This document shows, in pieces, positions 11,401 to 25,386 of a DNA stretch of 64,000 nucleotides; position 1 is the stretch's first letter, and each line of letters starts with the position of its first letter. Source of the stretch: Artemia franciscana (taxonomy: Eukaryota; Arthropoda; Branchiopoda; Anostraca; Artemiidae). The notes below the pieces were generated by a model that saw only the letters and a program-made list of their open reading frames with translations, was not told where the DNA came from and ran no database searches. A program made the translations under genes and the position numbers. The stretch covers positions 45,604,653 to 45,668,652 of the forward strand of contig NC_088866.1 of NCBI RefSeq assembly GCF_032884065.1. The letters run 5' to 3'.

Positions 11401-13846
11401 AGTAGTATCCCTGTATGCACATCGATCATAGCCCTATCCCGGTGTACTAACGGAGTTATATCCCTCTTATCCCTTCAATAAATACTAGTGCAGCCCTATC
11501 CTAATCTGTTGTTGGAGTTGCTAGTCTCTCGTATCCAGCTTAAAAACTTCTACGATATTTAACATTTCTCCAGAAACAATATATTCTCGGTGAAACTCTT
11601 CAATCGATATAACAAGAGCCCATAGTGTTATATCAATTCCCGGTTGATAAGGCAATTTCTGGAACCATTATTGTCTGAGTTTCGTTTACCAAGTATGTTA
11701 TGCAATAATTGAATTGAGTTTGAAGCGACATGATGTCTAATAAACTAAGTTTTAGACATAGATACTGTTTCAGTCCATGCTCCGATATACTGTTGGAGTT
11801 GCTAAAACTTTTTTTGACATCATTCCAAGAATATGCATCCTGGTTTCTGAGAATTTCTTGGCAGGTTTCTGAGAATTCGAAGAATGATGCGTTATGTGGT
11901 AGTGCATAATCATTCATGTTGCCAGTGAAACAGTACAATAGACCTTGTGATAGCCCTCATATCTGGTGAGATAGCAGCTGAGTAAACAACATTTTTAGCT
12001 TCTAAGTAGTTTCCATTGATTTAAAGAAATTTATAGGTATTATTGGGACTTATAATTTTTTTTCTTTGGACTTAAATTTTTAGGGAGTTAAGTCGGGACG
12101 CCGAGAATTTCTTTGTATGTTTACGGGAATTTCAAGAATGATGCAATATCTAGTATTTTGTAATTTCATGTTGTTATTGAAACGAAATAATACTATTGGA
12201 GTTGCTTACGCTTTTTTGGTATCATTCCAAGAATATGCATCCTGGTTTCCGAGAATTTCTTAGCTTGTATCTGAGAATTTCAAGAATGATACTTTATCTG
12301 ATATTGTGTAATCATTCATGTTGTCAGTGAAACAATACAATACATCCTGTGATAGCCATCTTATCTGGTCTTTGTTTTGGGATACCGAGAATTTATAGAA
12401 TGATACATAATCTGATATTGGGTAATTGCTCACGTTATCAGTGGAACAACACAATACATCCTGTGACAGCCGTCATATCTTGTCTTTTGAGATTTCAACT
12501 GAGTCAACATTAGCTTTAGCTTCTAAGCCGTTTTCTATTGATTCTATGGTTGTTTTGGGACTATTGTTTTTACATAGTATTTTTTGGGAACTTGCGTTGA
12601 ATTTTAAGATTTTTTCTCGTTTTCCGTAACATGAATGATTACACAGTACCAGATAACGTATTATTCTTGAAATTATCGGAAACATGACAAGAAATTCTCG
12701 GAAACCAGGATGCATGTTATTGGAATGATGCCAAAAAAGGTGTTAGCAACTCCAATAATACATCGAAGTATGGCCTGCAACAGTATCTGTGTCTCAAAAG
12801 ATCAGACGTGAGGGCTGTCACAGGATGTACTATATCGTTTCACTGACAACATAAGTAGTTACGCAAAACCGGATAATGCACCATTCAGGAAATTTTCGGT
12901 ATTATATCAGAAAATTTTTGTCATTCCAAAATAATTCCAAGTCCCCAAAAAGTCCAAAAACAAAAATTCTAAATCCAAAAACTATTTGTTCCATAATAAT
13001 TCGAAGTTCCAAGGAAATTCTACTTCCCAAGAAAATTCTAAGTCACAAAATATCCTGTCCGAAAAAAATTGTGTTGAAAAAAGGTTGCAAAAAATTTCAA
13101 AGTAAAAAAGGGGAGGGGTGAAAACTTGTGGGAGGGTAACGGGTATTGGGGCCCTGGTGGTGGCATTCTGTTCTTGTTCTTGGGCTAGCTTGTGTGCTAG
13201 CCCCGTAATGGAAAACCTATGTGCTCAGGACCATTACATTACAATAAATATAACTGGTTGGTTGTAATCATCGTCAATTATCAATAACGGGCTCGATACC
13301 ATTATAGTACAAAAAAAAACTGGAACAGAATGTGGGGATCCAAGCTTGTGCGCTAGCCCCGTAATGGAAAACCTATGTGCTCAGGACCATTACATTACAA
13401 TAAATATAACTGGTTGGTTGTATTCATAGTCAATTATCAATAACGGGCTCGATACCATTATAGTACAAAAAAACTTCTAAAGATTGTGTATTACAATCCA
13501 TGTCGAAACGTCGTTTGCTAGACATCATGTCACTTCAATTATTGAATAACGTAATTGGCAAACGAACCTTAGATAATGATGGTTCCAGAAATATTCTTAA
13601 CAACCGGAAAGGAATACATAATACCAGATGCTCTACAGATCCGATGTGTCCAATACCACTTTGGTATATACGTGTGCTCGATATGATGGATTTGTTTCAG
13701 AAAGCATATCTGGTTGGTATTTCTTCGAATTTTCCTTATCAACTGGAAATTGTGATAACACCATCTGTGTCATAGGAATGATGGGATACTGTGCGCTTAA
13801 AGTAATAAGATGCCTGTGCGCTTAAACTGCATACAGAGATACTACT
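11401..13846. mobile_element. Foldback element with Polinton-like ends, next to a MePCE exon
   Basis: Left end AGTAGTATCCCTGTATGCA and right end (minus strand) AGTAGTATCTCTGTATGCA form an 18/19 terminal inverted repeat. Inside, segments around 11630-11960 and 12190-12480 reappear inverted around 12650-12900 and 13490-13600 (for example the CCAGGATGCAT segment). The right end's ATGATGGGATAC-TGTGCGCTTAAAG modules also occur at the Polinton right end (35690-36128). It may be a deletion derivative of that family. No protein is encoded. It ends 120 bases before the acceptor of exon 13966. Confidence 0.6.
13187..13470 (+). repeat. Direct duplication of about 155 bp
   Basis: A segment beginning GCTAGCCCCGTAATGGAAAA and containing AATAAATATAACTGGTTGG and a short poly-A is present twice in tandem (about 13195-13320 and 13350-13470). 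It could be a small retroelement tail. Confidence 0.75.
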
Positions 13847-13965
13847 CATGATAAACTGAAAGTGAGAATAATTGTAAACCCCGTTGTTATATTTTGACTT
13901 TTCGAGATTTTAGAAATACGGAACTGTTTTTGACTTGCAAGTTCAGTTTTTGTCTTTGTTTTTAG

Positions 13966-14496
13966 GCGTTCTCTGATTCCAAAAAGAAAGTTTCCCCGAA
14001 CAGTGTTAAATTGTTACCCAGTGACGATCAAAAGGAAGGAGAGAAAGAATTCCACCGAGCCGGAGCCGCTCGAGATGAAATCGTAAGCCCTGTCGTCCCA
14101 CAATCAAATGTTATAAATGTCAGTACTAATATTAGACAGAAGAAAAAAGTTTTTTTATATGGAAACTATAATCGATATTACGGCTATCGAAATCCAAACC
14201 AAGAGCAGGATCCTCGACTTAAAGTCTTAAAAGCGGAAGACTTCGAAAACAAAACAGTTTTAGATATTGGTTGCAATATTGGACATATAACGTGGTGTAT
14301 TGCACGGGACTTTCGCCCAAGGCAGGTGACAGGCATTGATATTGACCAGGAGTTGATTGGGATTGCTCGGAAAAATGCCAAGTATTATGCAAAAGATTTT
14401 AATTTTAAAAAGATTGAAAATCTTTATGGCCGTACAAGAAGGAAGGAGAAAATTGAGACTGACAAAGTGTTTCCCTACAACATTACATTTGCATCT
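13966..14496 (+). CDS. MePCE-like gene, exon with the SAM-binding methyltransferase core
   Basis: This 177-codon exon follows a clear acceptor (TTTGTTTTTAG|GCG) and ends GCATCT|GTAAGT. It starts with a charged, poorly conserved linker. It then has the Bin3 hallmark FLYGNYNRYYGYRNP, followed by VLDIGCNIGHITWCIA, which is motif I of a class I methyltransferase and binds the SAM methionine side, and VTGIDIDQELIGIARKNA, which carries the acidic residue for the ribose. The family is known to use this fold to add a single methyl to the gamma phosphate of the 7SK 5' end. The donor lies about 70 bases upstream of the CT microsatellite where the 5.1 kb duplication begins. The open frame past 14496 is only translated CT repeat and should be ignored. 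Confidence 0.93.
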
Positions 14497-14508
14497 GTAA
14501 GTTTTTGC

Positions 14509-14573
14509 TGCTCTTCCTCTCTCTCTCTCTCCCCCCTCTCTCTCTTTCTCTCTTTCTCTCTCTCTCTCTCCCT

Positions 14574-14640
<67 letters not shown>
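14509..14640. repeat. (CT)n microsatellite
   Basis: Starts 13 bases after the donor of exon 13966-14496 and is the left break point of the 5.1 kb duplication. A shorter version (19663-19724) marks the joint between the copies. Confidence 0.95.
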
Positions 14641-14645
<5 letters not shown>

Positions 14646-16286
14646 TCACCATCAGTCATCGTAAATAAACTAATTCATAATGTTGAATGAAGACGAAAAT
14701 TCGTCTTCTGATCAAGTGTGTGAGGTTTTCTAGGAAAAGTGCATTAATTTATTGTTATAAAACTTTAATTGATGATCGGTTTTGTTGCTGCTAAATTGAC
14801 TTTTTCATAGCCTGATATAATCTTGCGTATTATAAAATTGTTCGGACTGCCTACATTAGGGACAAAATATATTATGTGAGGTTACATAACGTAGCGTAAG
14901 ATGTTATGTAATCTTATGGAACGAATTTTTTCGGTAAGATAGTTTCAGGTAGGTTTGAGGTCAACGTGGGATTCTATTTTATTTAATGAGAAATTCAGCG
15001 TAATCATTTCAAAATAAGATTTATGGACGACTCATTAATAAATTTTGAAGACAAATTAGTAAACTTTTCCCAGGAAAAAAAGTAAACGCCTTTCCAAAAA
15101 ACTAAATTTTTTTGCTATATCGCTGTCTAAAATATTTTAAAGTGACAATTTGCTTAGATATAAAGAAATATACGAGCACCAAAAGTTACTTTTAAAATTC
15201 TGACTTTAAAATTCTGACTGAATCAGTGATATAAATTACTATCATGTGGATAAGGAAGCTGCCCCTTTCTTATGCCTTCACATCTAATTTCTCCTCAGAT
15301 TCTTGTTTGCCTTCCGCATTAAATCAAAGTATAAACAATTTCTAGTTATTTGTGTGATTACGATTTTCTATATAATTTTTTATTTTGTATAAATGTATAC
15401 AATTCAAATTATAGTTATATGTGTGATCATGATTAAAGTTTGACTAATTCTACCCTTGGTTGGATTTTTGCTTGTTGACTAATTTGTCTATTTATTGTAA
15501 AATGAGTTGATTTCCTTCAGGGTTATTTTTTTACCATATAAACCAATAACACGTATTATATCGCTGTAGAAGTAGCAACTATGGAATTTACGCACAAGGT
15601 CCAAATTTATCCTCTTTTTTGTTGTAACCTAAAGTCAAAATTAGGCCATGTTAAACGGCTATCAAATTAAAAGTCGTTAACTCCATAGTATTGTTTTCTC
15701 TGAAGCCGGATCTTAAACATCGGAAGCTCAGAATTTTTTTATAACGCAAGTTTAAAAAATTAAATGAGCAGGTAGATTGAAGGATTCGCAAATGAGCTTT
15801 TCCAATGAGATGGAGCTACAAACAGTTTTCTGGGACGGGCGGAAGTTTGAATATAAACAGCTTTTTTCACCGTGAAATCTGTTAGTTTTTCCTGTATGCT
15901 AAAAAATTTGGCGCTTGTAAATATTTGCTCTTCCATGGAAAAGTACTTCCTCTGTGTAGTTTTCCTTTGGTAGATTTAATGGAAATCATTCCAAAAATTT
16001 ATGTTGGCTCAACTTTCCTACTCAGAATGAAGGAACCAATTCAATGCCACTGCTACTACTTCTGCTTACAACTCACTTTTGCACCGAGTTGCAAGTGACC
16101 AGCAATGCTGCCAACGTTTCATTTCCATCATCTATTCAAAGCTTCACTTTTTACTCCCTTTTCATTAAATTTCAATTTGCTTTAAATCCATCCCTATATC
16201 CTCATTCCACCCCATTTGGGAACGACCTGCTTTTCGTTGTGTACTTGATATATGGCCCTAAAGCTGAATACTCAAAAGTGAGAATT
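14641..16286. other. Intron 2 sequence carried in the duplication, no gene
   Basis: AT-rich, non-coding by appearance. Its twin is 19725-21384. A leucine-rich open frame starting at 16044 (twin 21142) is preserved only because the duplication is recent. Confidence 0.6.
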
Positions 16287-16311
16287 GGGTCGGTACCCCC
16301 AGTACCGACCC
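16287..16311. repeat. Perfect 10-bp palindrome at the Polinton left end
   Basis: GGGTCGGTAC and GTACCGACCC flank a five-base loop immediately before the proposed left terminus AGTACCCC. The same palindrome is at 21385-21409 in the duplicate. Confidence 0.7.
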
Positions 16312-16825
16312 AGTACCCCTATTACTTTAAGCACACAGGTATCCTATTACTTTAGGCACAGAGGTATCCTATTGCTTTAAGCGTCATGTAGCGTCTTTAT
16401 GTAACTATGCCATCATTCCAAGCGCACAGTATCCCTCTATCTCAGCCTAATATTTTGATATAAGAAGGTGACTGTTTCATTAGATGAATTGAACTTAATC
16501 TAAGAGAATGTCTAATAAAAGGAATCTTAACAAGGACTCTAATGTACAAGAGGTTTGTGATATATATATATATATATATTTTTGTCGTGTGCTGAGCGGA
16601 TGGGGACTGTTTCCTACCCAGTTTCAGTTTATCAAATGACATTTATAGTCCCTTTTATTTACCGAATTAATATGTATAGTTTTAAAATCACCCGTCCCTA
16701 CTATCTATTTTTGAGCTATGGAATTCAGTTCGTGGAATGTTTTGAACCTGGACCTTTGGAGATAATAAAGAACAATAACAAATCTAAAAAGAGCTTTTAC
16801 TAAATTTTGTGTCTTTGTACATATA

Positions 16826-17539
16826 TCTATATATATAAAAATAAGTTGTCTGTGTGTGTGTGTCGAGTGACGTCATGTGTGTGTGTCGACTGACGTCATG
16901 TTTGTCGACTGACGTCATTATAAGGGTTGAGCTGTATGCGTCATGAAGTTGTTTGTCGACTTACGTCATGTTTGTCAACTGATGAAATTACATACCGGGA
17001 CAACAGGACACAAATGACGACCGGGACACAGGGAATATAAATGACGACCGGGAACCTCAAAGAGAAATTACAGACTGGGACACCCGGACACAAATCACGA
17101 CCGGGACATAGGGAATATAAATGACGATCGGGACACAGGGACACAACTACAACGGGGACGCCGGGGGCACAGGCGGGATATATAAATGACGACCGGGACA
17201 CAGGGGTTGTTCGAATAGAAATTACAGACTGGGACACCGGGACACAAATGACGACCGGGACACAGGGAATATAAATGACGACCGGGACACTCAAAGAGAA
17301 ATTACAAACTGAGACACCGGGACACAAATGACGACCGGGACACAGGGAATATAAATGACGACCTGGACACAGGGACACATCATTAGAATAATGAGGTATA
17401 GATCTGAGTGCGGATTGTTTTTCCCATGGACAATTATATGTTGCATGTTCAAGAGTCAGTAAACCTGACAATCTGTTTATGTGCACAGACAATGGGACAG
17501 CGAAGAATGTTGTATGTTCGCATGTTTTACGTAGTTAAA

Positions 17540-17604
<65 letters not shown>

Positions 17605-17717
17605 ATTCACAGGTGGGACACAGGGACACAACTACAATGGCGCGTAACTAATATGGTGCGTAACGACTTACGCGCGCGGGGGGCTTGGGGGGGGGTGCGA
17701 AGCGCCCCACCAACTAG
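16826..17717 (+). mobile_element. Non-autonomous Helitron, copy A
   Basis: The element starts TCTATATATATAAAAATAAG and ends GGGGTGCGAAGCGCCCC (a perfect 7-bp-stem hairpin) then ACCAACTAG. It therefore has the 5' TC and 3' CTAG termini and subterminal hairpin of Helitrons, and it sits between an A and a T as these elements do. It encodes no protein. The body holds TGACGTCA-containing repeats near 16867-16920, a minisatellite built on GACGACCGGGACACAGGG (about 16985-17375), and a (TA)n run. The long minus-strand open frame over the minisatellite is a repeat artefact. It was inserted before the 5.1 kb duplication, since both copies have it. Confidence 0.8.
17543..17602. repeat. (TA)n microsatellite in Helitron copy A
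   Basis: About 60 bases. The matching tract in copy B is nearly twice as long. Confidence 0.95.
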
Positions 17718-18179
17718 TGATTTATAATTATTAGTTTTAAAAGACACCCCTCCCTACTAGTTATTCCTAAATTTTTGTATTCGGTCCAACGAACTTAAAT
17801 TTTATTATTGAACCCAAGCCTTAAATTTAACATAAGTAGAATAAATGCACTTATAGCAAAAATTAACTTGTGATATTTTTCAAAATACGAAACGAGGATG
17901 ATACAAATATTTAAGTCGTCATTTTGTCTATGAGAAAAATAATGTCTTAGTTTTTTTGTTGAACTGGAATTGAAATTTTTAAATATACTTATTTATTTTT
18001 AAATATTATTTAAATAAAATATTATTATTATTTTTGTTATTAAACTATTATAAATAAAATAATATCATTTTTAAATATTACTTATTTTTAACTATACTAA
18101 ATTTATTAAATATTCTTATAGCAATAAAAGAAACTATACATCTAGCAAACTCGGTTATCACATTTATTTTTTATTCTAG

Positions 18180-19662
18180 ACTGATGCAAATCAACTGAAA
18201 AGACGGCGGTATGACGAACTTGTATTTGAATATTTTTTATTTGGTGATGAGGATGTGAAGTCCCTTGACCACATAGATACGACAATGCTAAATCCTTTAT
18301 TGCTAGACACACACACACACACACACAATCAAAATATTCTTTTTGGGGTTAATAAAAAACCATACCATCTGAAAAAAGAAAAAAATAGCTTCTCATTTAT
18401 TTTTAGGTTAACCTATCGGCACTATCGTCGCCAACAACCCAAGGGGCCAGCAATCTCTTTGACGGCATGGAGATAACCCTATCACCACTGCAATTTCAGG
18501 TTGATCTCCATGTCGAGTCACATGAAAACCCAGATTGGCTCGATAAGTTTTTGTCGGATTGTTTCGGTGCTGTAAATAATGATACACTTGCAAATACCTT
18601 AACAAGGGGTTTGGCTCAATAATCTACCTTTGAACCCCAAAGTGTCTCAGAGAATGTTTTTGCTTGAGTTGATTGTCTCAGATCAGATACACTCGAGGAT
18701 ATGTTGTGTGAGCAGGGGGATTTCACACCGCGAAATATCCTTACCGTCCACAATAAAGGGAGACAAATTGGCACGGGACATGAAATTCCCATAACGCCCC
18801 TTGTTTTACCTGATCTTCATTTAACCGACTGTGCCTTGAACAATGTATATGTTTATAGTGCTGAGTTTGGGGATCCATTTAATTCGCTGATGGTGGGTAG
18901 TATCATGGTGGATCCGTTTGACATGGTGCACTCCTGTGTGGGCAAAACTCGATCCCTTCTTGAAAGAGTGATTCTGTAGGAGAGTAGGAGGGATGGTATT
19001 GAGGCTTCCTTCGCACAAAAAATTAATTTTTAAATGAAAAGGCGGATGAGGTGCATTCGTGTTACGAACAAACTGAAATATTACCGCTTCATATCGACTT
19101 GTATAGTTTTTTGGGTGTATATGGATTAGTTGGATAGTATTGTAAAAAAAAAATTAGATAATTATAGTGAGAGGGGTAGTGGGTCGACGGTTTTATATAT
19201 TGAGAGTTTAGATGTTAATGTTGGTAAATTTAAAAAGAATTTTTCTAAGAGTATGGAGGGAGGAGTATAAAATACAATGTGGATTTAAAGGTGTGTTGAG
19301 GTATACAACGCTTTCGTTTCGATACAGGGCTTCAGTGCTTCAAATATTCAGTCTTTGTGACAGTTAACAAACCCCTGCAAAAAAGCTAGCAAGACAAAGC
19401 TGGAAGATTTTGCAGTTAATGGGAGCTCAAAATTGCCTAAAGTAGATTTTACTTCTTTAAATGGTCAGTATCCAGTAACACTTAAAGAGATAAATATTTT
19501 TGAGTGGGCTAATGAACAATTAAAGATTGACGATACTGTTTTACAATATGATACATAATTTGAGAAGGGCAAGCGCAGTAATAGAAAGGGGGTAATATAT
19601 CTAGTGAAGGCTCCATCCATAGAATCGGTGAAACACTGGTTATGGCTTCTTTACATGCCTGC
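18180..19662 (+). pseudogene. Polinton PolB-side coding remnant, truncated copy A
   Basis: Coding-like blocks follow one another with stops between them: a block at 18180-18307 (LKRRRYDELVFEYFLFGDED), one at 18406-18622 (LFDGMEITLSPLQFQVDLHV, ending in TAA), one at 18701-18979 (GDFTPRNILTVHNKGRQIGT), and one from about 19380 holding YPVTLKEINIFEWANEQLKI and a KHWLWLLYM motif. The last resembles the region before the zinc finger in Polinton-type protein-primed DNA polymerases. I do not recognise the earlier blocks, and they may be the polymerase N-terminus or a separate upstream gene. A CA microsatellite sits at about 18308-18327. Copy A is cut at the duplication joint, so the zinc finger is absent here. 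Confidence 0.5.
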
Positions 19663-19671
19663 TCTCTCCCT

Positions 19672-19729
<58 letters not shown>

Positions 19730-21916
19730 TCACCATCAGTCATCGTAAATAAACTAATTCATAATGTTGAATGAAGACGAAAATTCGTCTTCTGATCAAG
19801 TGTGTGAGGTTTTCTAGGAAAAGTGCATTAATTTATTGTTATAAAACTTTAATTGATGATCGGTTTTGTTGCTGCTAAATTGACTTTTTCATAGCCTGAT
19901 ATAATCTTGCGTATTATAAAATTGTTCGGACTGCCTACATTAGGGACAAAATATATTATGTGAGGTTACATAACGTAGCGTAAGATGTTATGTAATCTTA
20001 TGGAGCGAATTTTTTCAGTAAGATAGTTTCAGGAAGGTTTGAGGTCAACGTGGAATTCTATTTTATTTAATGAGAAATTCAGCGTAATCATTTCAAAATA
20101 AGATTTATGGACGACTCATTAATAAATTTTGAAGACAAATTAGTAAACTTTTCCCAGGAAAAAAAGTAAACGCCTTTCCAAAAAACTAAATTTTTTTGCT
20201 ATATCGCTGTCTAAAATATTTTAAAGTGACAATTTGCTTAGATATAAAGAAATATACGAGCACCAAAAGTTACTTTTAAAATTCTGACTTTAAAATTCTG
20301 ACTTTAAAATTCTGACTGAATCAGTGATATAAATTACTATCATGTGGATAAGGAAGCTGCCCCTTTCTTATGCCTTCACATCTAATTTTTCCTCAGATTC
20401 TTGTTTGCCTTCCGCATTAAATCAAAGTATAAACAATTTCTAGTTATTTGTGTGATTACGATTTTCTATATAATTTTTTATTTTGTATAAATGTATACAA
20501 TTCAAATTATAGTTATATGTGTGATCATGATTAAAGTTTGACTAATTCTACCCTTGGTTGGATTTTTGCTTGTTGACTAATTTGTCTATTTATTGTAAAA
20601 TGAGTTGATTTCCTTCAGGGTTATTTTTTTACCATATAAACCAATAACACGTATTATATCGCTGTAGAAGTAGCAACTATGGAATTTACGCACAAGGTCC
20701 AAATTTATTCTCTTTTTTGTGGTAACCTAAAGTCAAAATTAGGCCATGTTAAACGGCTATCAAATTAAAAGTCGTTAACTCCATAGTATTGTTTTCTCTG
20801 AAGCCGGATCTTAAACATCGGAAGCTCAGAATTTTTTTATAACGCAAGTTTAAAAAATTAAATGAGCAGGTAGATTGAAGGATTCGCAAATGAGCTTTTC
20901 CAATGAGATGGAGCTACAAACAGTTTTCTGGGACGGGCGGAAGTTTGAATATAAACAGCTTTTTTCACCGTAAAATCTGTTAGTTTTTCCTGTATGCTAA
21001 AAAATTTGGCGCTTGTAAATATTTGCTCTTCCATGGAAAAGTACTTCCTCTGTGTAGTTTTCCTTTGGTAGATTTAATGGAAATCATTCCAAAAATTTAT
21101 GTTGGCTCAACTTTCCTACTCAGAATGAAGGAACCAATTCAATGCCACTGCTACTACTTCTGCTTACAACTCACTTTTGCACCGAGTTGCAAGTGACCAA
21201 CAATGCTGCCAACGTTTCATTTCCATCATCTATTCAAAGCTTCACTTTTTACTCCCTTTTCATTAAATTTCAATTTGCTTTAAATCCATCCCTATATCCT
21301 CATTCCACCCCATTTGGGAACGACCTGCTTTTCGTTGTGTACTTGATATATGGCCCTAAAGCTGAATACTCAAAAGTGAGAATTGGGTCGGTACCCCCAG
21401 TACCGACCCAGTACCCCTATTACTTTAAGCACACAGGTATCCTATTACTTTAGGCACAGAGGTATCCTATTGCTTTAAGCGTCATGTAGCGTCTTTATGT
21501 AACTATGCCACCATTCCAAGCGCACAGTATCCCTCTATCTCAGCCTAATATTTTGATATAAGAAGGTGACTGTTTCATTAGATGAATTGAACTTAATCTA
21601 AGAGAATGTCTAATAAAAGGAATCTTAACAAGGACTCTAATGTACAAGAGGTTTGTGATATATATATATTTTTGTCGTGTGCTGAGCGGATGGGGACTGT
21701 TTCCTACCCAGTTTCAGTTTATCAAATGACATTTATAGTCCCTTTTATTTACCGAATTAATATGTATAGTTTTAAAATCACCCGTCCCTACTATCTATTT
21801 TTGAGCTATGGAATTCAGTTCGTGGAATGTTTTGAACCTGGACCTTTTGGAGATAATAAAGAACAATAACAAATCTAAAAAGAGCTTTTACTAAATTTTG
21901 TGTGTTTGTACATATA

Positions 21917-22863
<947 letters not shown>

Positions 22864-23325
22864 TGATTTATAATTATTAGTTTCAAAAGACACCTCTCCT
22901 TACTAGTTATTCCTAAATTTTTGTATTCGGTCCAACGAACTTAAATTTTATTATTGAACCCAAGCCTTAAATTTAACATAAGTAGAATAAATGCACTTAT
23001 AGCAAAAATTAACTTGTGATATTTTTCAAAATACGAAACGAGGATGATACAAATATTTAAGTCGTCATTTTGTCTATGAGAAAAATAATGTCTTAGTTTT
23101 TTTGTTGAACTGGAATTGAAATTTTTAAATATACTTATTTATTTTTAAATATTATTTAAATAAAATATTATTATTATTATTATTATTAAAATATTATAAA
23201 TAAGATAATATCATTTTTAAATATTACTTATTTTTAACTATACTAAATTTATTAAATATTCTTATAGCAATAAAAGAAACTATACATCTAGCAAACTCGG
23301 TTATCACATTTATTTTTTATTCTAG

Positions 23326-25138
23326 ACTGATGCAAATCAACTGAAAAGACGGCGGTATGACGAACATGTATTTGAATATTTTTTATTTGGTGATGAGGAT
23401 GTGAAGTCCCTTGACCACATAGATACGACAATGCTAAATCCTTTATTGCTAGACACACACACACACACACACACAATCAAAATATTCTTTTTGGGGTTAA
23501 TAAAAAACCATACCATCTGAAAAAAGAAAAAAAATAGCTTCTCATTTATTTTTAGGTTAACCTATCGGCACTATCGTCGCCAACAACCCAAGGGGCCAGC
23601 AATCTCTTTGACGGCATGGAGATAACCCTATCACCACTGCAATTTCAGGTTGATCTCCATGTCGAGTCACATGAAAACCCAGATTGGCTCGATAAGTTTT
23701 TGTCGGATTGTTTCGGTGCTGTAAATAATGATACACTTGCAAATACCTTAACAAGGGGTTTGGCTCAATAATCTACCTTTGAACCCCAAAGTGTCTCAGA
23801 GAATGTTTTCGCTTGAGTTGATTGTCTCAGATCAGATACACTCGAGGATATGTTGTGTGAGCAGGGGGATTTCACACCGCGAAATATCCTTACCGTCCAC
23901 AATAAAGGGAGACAAATTGGCACGGGACATGAAATTCCCATAACGCCCCTTGTTTTACCTGATCTTCATTTAACCGACTGTGCCTTGAACAATGTATATG
24001 TTTATAGTGCTGAGTTTGGGGATCCATTTAATTCGCTGATGGTGGGTAGTATCATGGTGGATCCGTTTGACATGGTGCACTCCTGTGTGGGCAAAACTCG
24101 ATCCCTTCTTGAAAGAGTGATTCTGTAGGAGAGTAGGAGGGATGGTATTGAGGCTTCCTTCGCACAAAAAATTAATTTTTAAATGAAAAGGCGGATGAGG
24201 TGCATTCGTGTTCCGAACAAACTGAAATATTACCGCTTCATATCGACTTGTATAGTTTTTTGGGTGTATATGGATTAGTTGGATAGTATTGTAAAAAAAA
24301 AATTAGATAATTATAGTGAGAGGGGTAGTGGGTCGGCGGTTTTATATATTGAGAGTTTAGATGTTAATGTTGGTAAATTTAAAAAGAATTTTTCTAAGAG
24401 TATGGAGGGAGGAGTATAAAATACAATGTGGATTTAAAGGTGTGTTGAGGTATACAACGCTTTCGTTTCGATACAGGGCTTCAGTGCTTCAAATATTCAG
24501 TCCTTGTGACAGTTAAGAAACCCCTGCAAAAAAGCTAGCAAGACAAAGCTGGAAGATTTTGCAGTTAATGGGAGCTCAAAATTGCCTAAAGTAGATTTTA
24601 CTTCTTTAAATGGTCAGTATCCAGTAACACTTAAAGAGATAAATATTTTTGAGTGGGCTAATGAACAATTAAAGATTGACGATACTGTTTTACAATATGA
24701 TACATAATTTGAGAAGGGCAAGCGCAGTAATAGAAAGGGGGTAATATATCTAGTGAAGGCTCCATCCATAGAATCGGTGAAACACTGGGTATGGCTTCTT
24801 TACATGCCTGCCGTTGAACCTGATTGGCGTTAAAAAATTGGACATTTTTTTCAAATGCCTGTTATTAGTCGGGTTTTCAGTGAGGGTAAAATTATAAAAA
24901 GACAAATACTTGCTACTATTGTCAAACGTATCTTTCTAGATTCTATACTGAATTAAAGTTACAGCATCATATGAGGCACAGTAAGCATCATGGATACCAA
25001 TCTGTCGAAACGGTCAGCGGTGATAGGGCCATCTTGCGATTTAAGAACTTTCAAAATTCACTCCTACAGAGTGACAAGGTGATCTTGGACTGCCAACCCA
25101 AAATCATAGATGTGTACGATACATGGAACTTAAATTAA
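23326..25138 (+). pseudogene. Polinton protein-primed DNA polymerase (PolB), N-terminal remnant, copy B
   Basis: This repeats the blocks of copy A and then continues into unique sequence. At 24911-25138 one open block has CYYCQTYLSRFY, then HHMRH, giving a C-x2-C...H-x3/4-H zinc finger, followed by AILRFKNFQNSLL. That combination is the conserved segment just before the exonuclease domain in Polinton and adintovirus PolB proteins. The block ends in a stop at 25136-25138, and neither an exonuclease nor a palm motif such as YxDTDS follows. Most of the enzyme therefore appears deleted. The upstream blocks are interrupted by stops and a CA microsatellite (about 23454-23475). Confidence 0.6.
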
Positions 25139-25386
25139 GTAAAGAAACATGAAGCCTTGGCAATCTCTTATATCCACACTCTTACGTGTTAGTACGGAGA
25201 AGGGCAGTGGATACTTCACTACGTTACACACTACATCGTAATCATATAGTTCGTTGTAGTCACTATCGAAAAACTAAGGCCTTTTCCCCATTGTAAACAT
25301 TACAAGCTGGTCCTTTGACTCTATGAGATTCAGCGGTGTCACAGTGAGATCTTCAACGGTGCTATAGTACATTTTTCTTGGAATCA

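Larger units (their letters stand above)
14565..19662. repeat. 5.1 kb tandem segmental duplication, copy A
   Basis: This segment, from a CT microsatellite through ...CATGCCTGC, is repeated almost base for base at 19663-24811. It holds about 1.7 kb of unique intron, the left end and upstream genes of the Polinton-like element, and a Helitron inside that element. Copy A stops abruptly at 19662, where the sequence jumps back into the CT tract. By eye, differences from copy B are scattered single bases and microsatellite length changes. Confidence 0.95.

Noticed and set aside
14497-14664. Extension of the MePCE exon frame into Ser-Leu repeats
   Set aside because: A strong GTAAGT donor ends the exon at 14496. 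The rest is translated (CT)n.
16044-16355. Leucine-rich open frame with a signal-peptide-like start (twin at 21142-21453)
   Set aside because: No family features, it overlaps the Polinton left end, and its conservation is explained by the duplication.
16941-17492. 183-residue minus-strand open frame rich in CPGRHLYS repeats (also 22036-22587)
   Set aside because: It is a translation of the Helitron minisatellite. Its preservation in both copies is due to the recent duplication.
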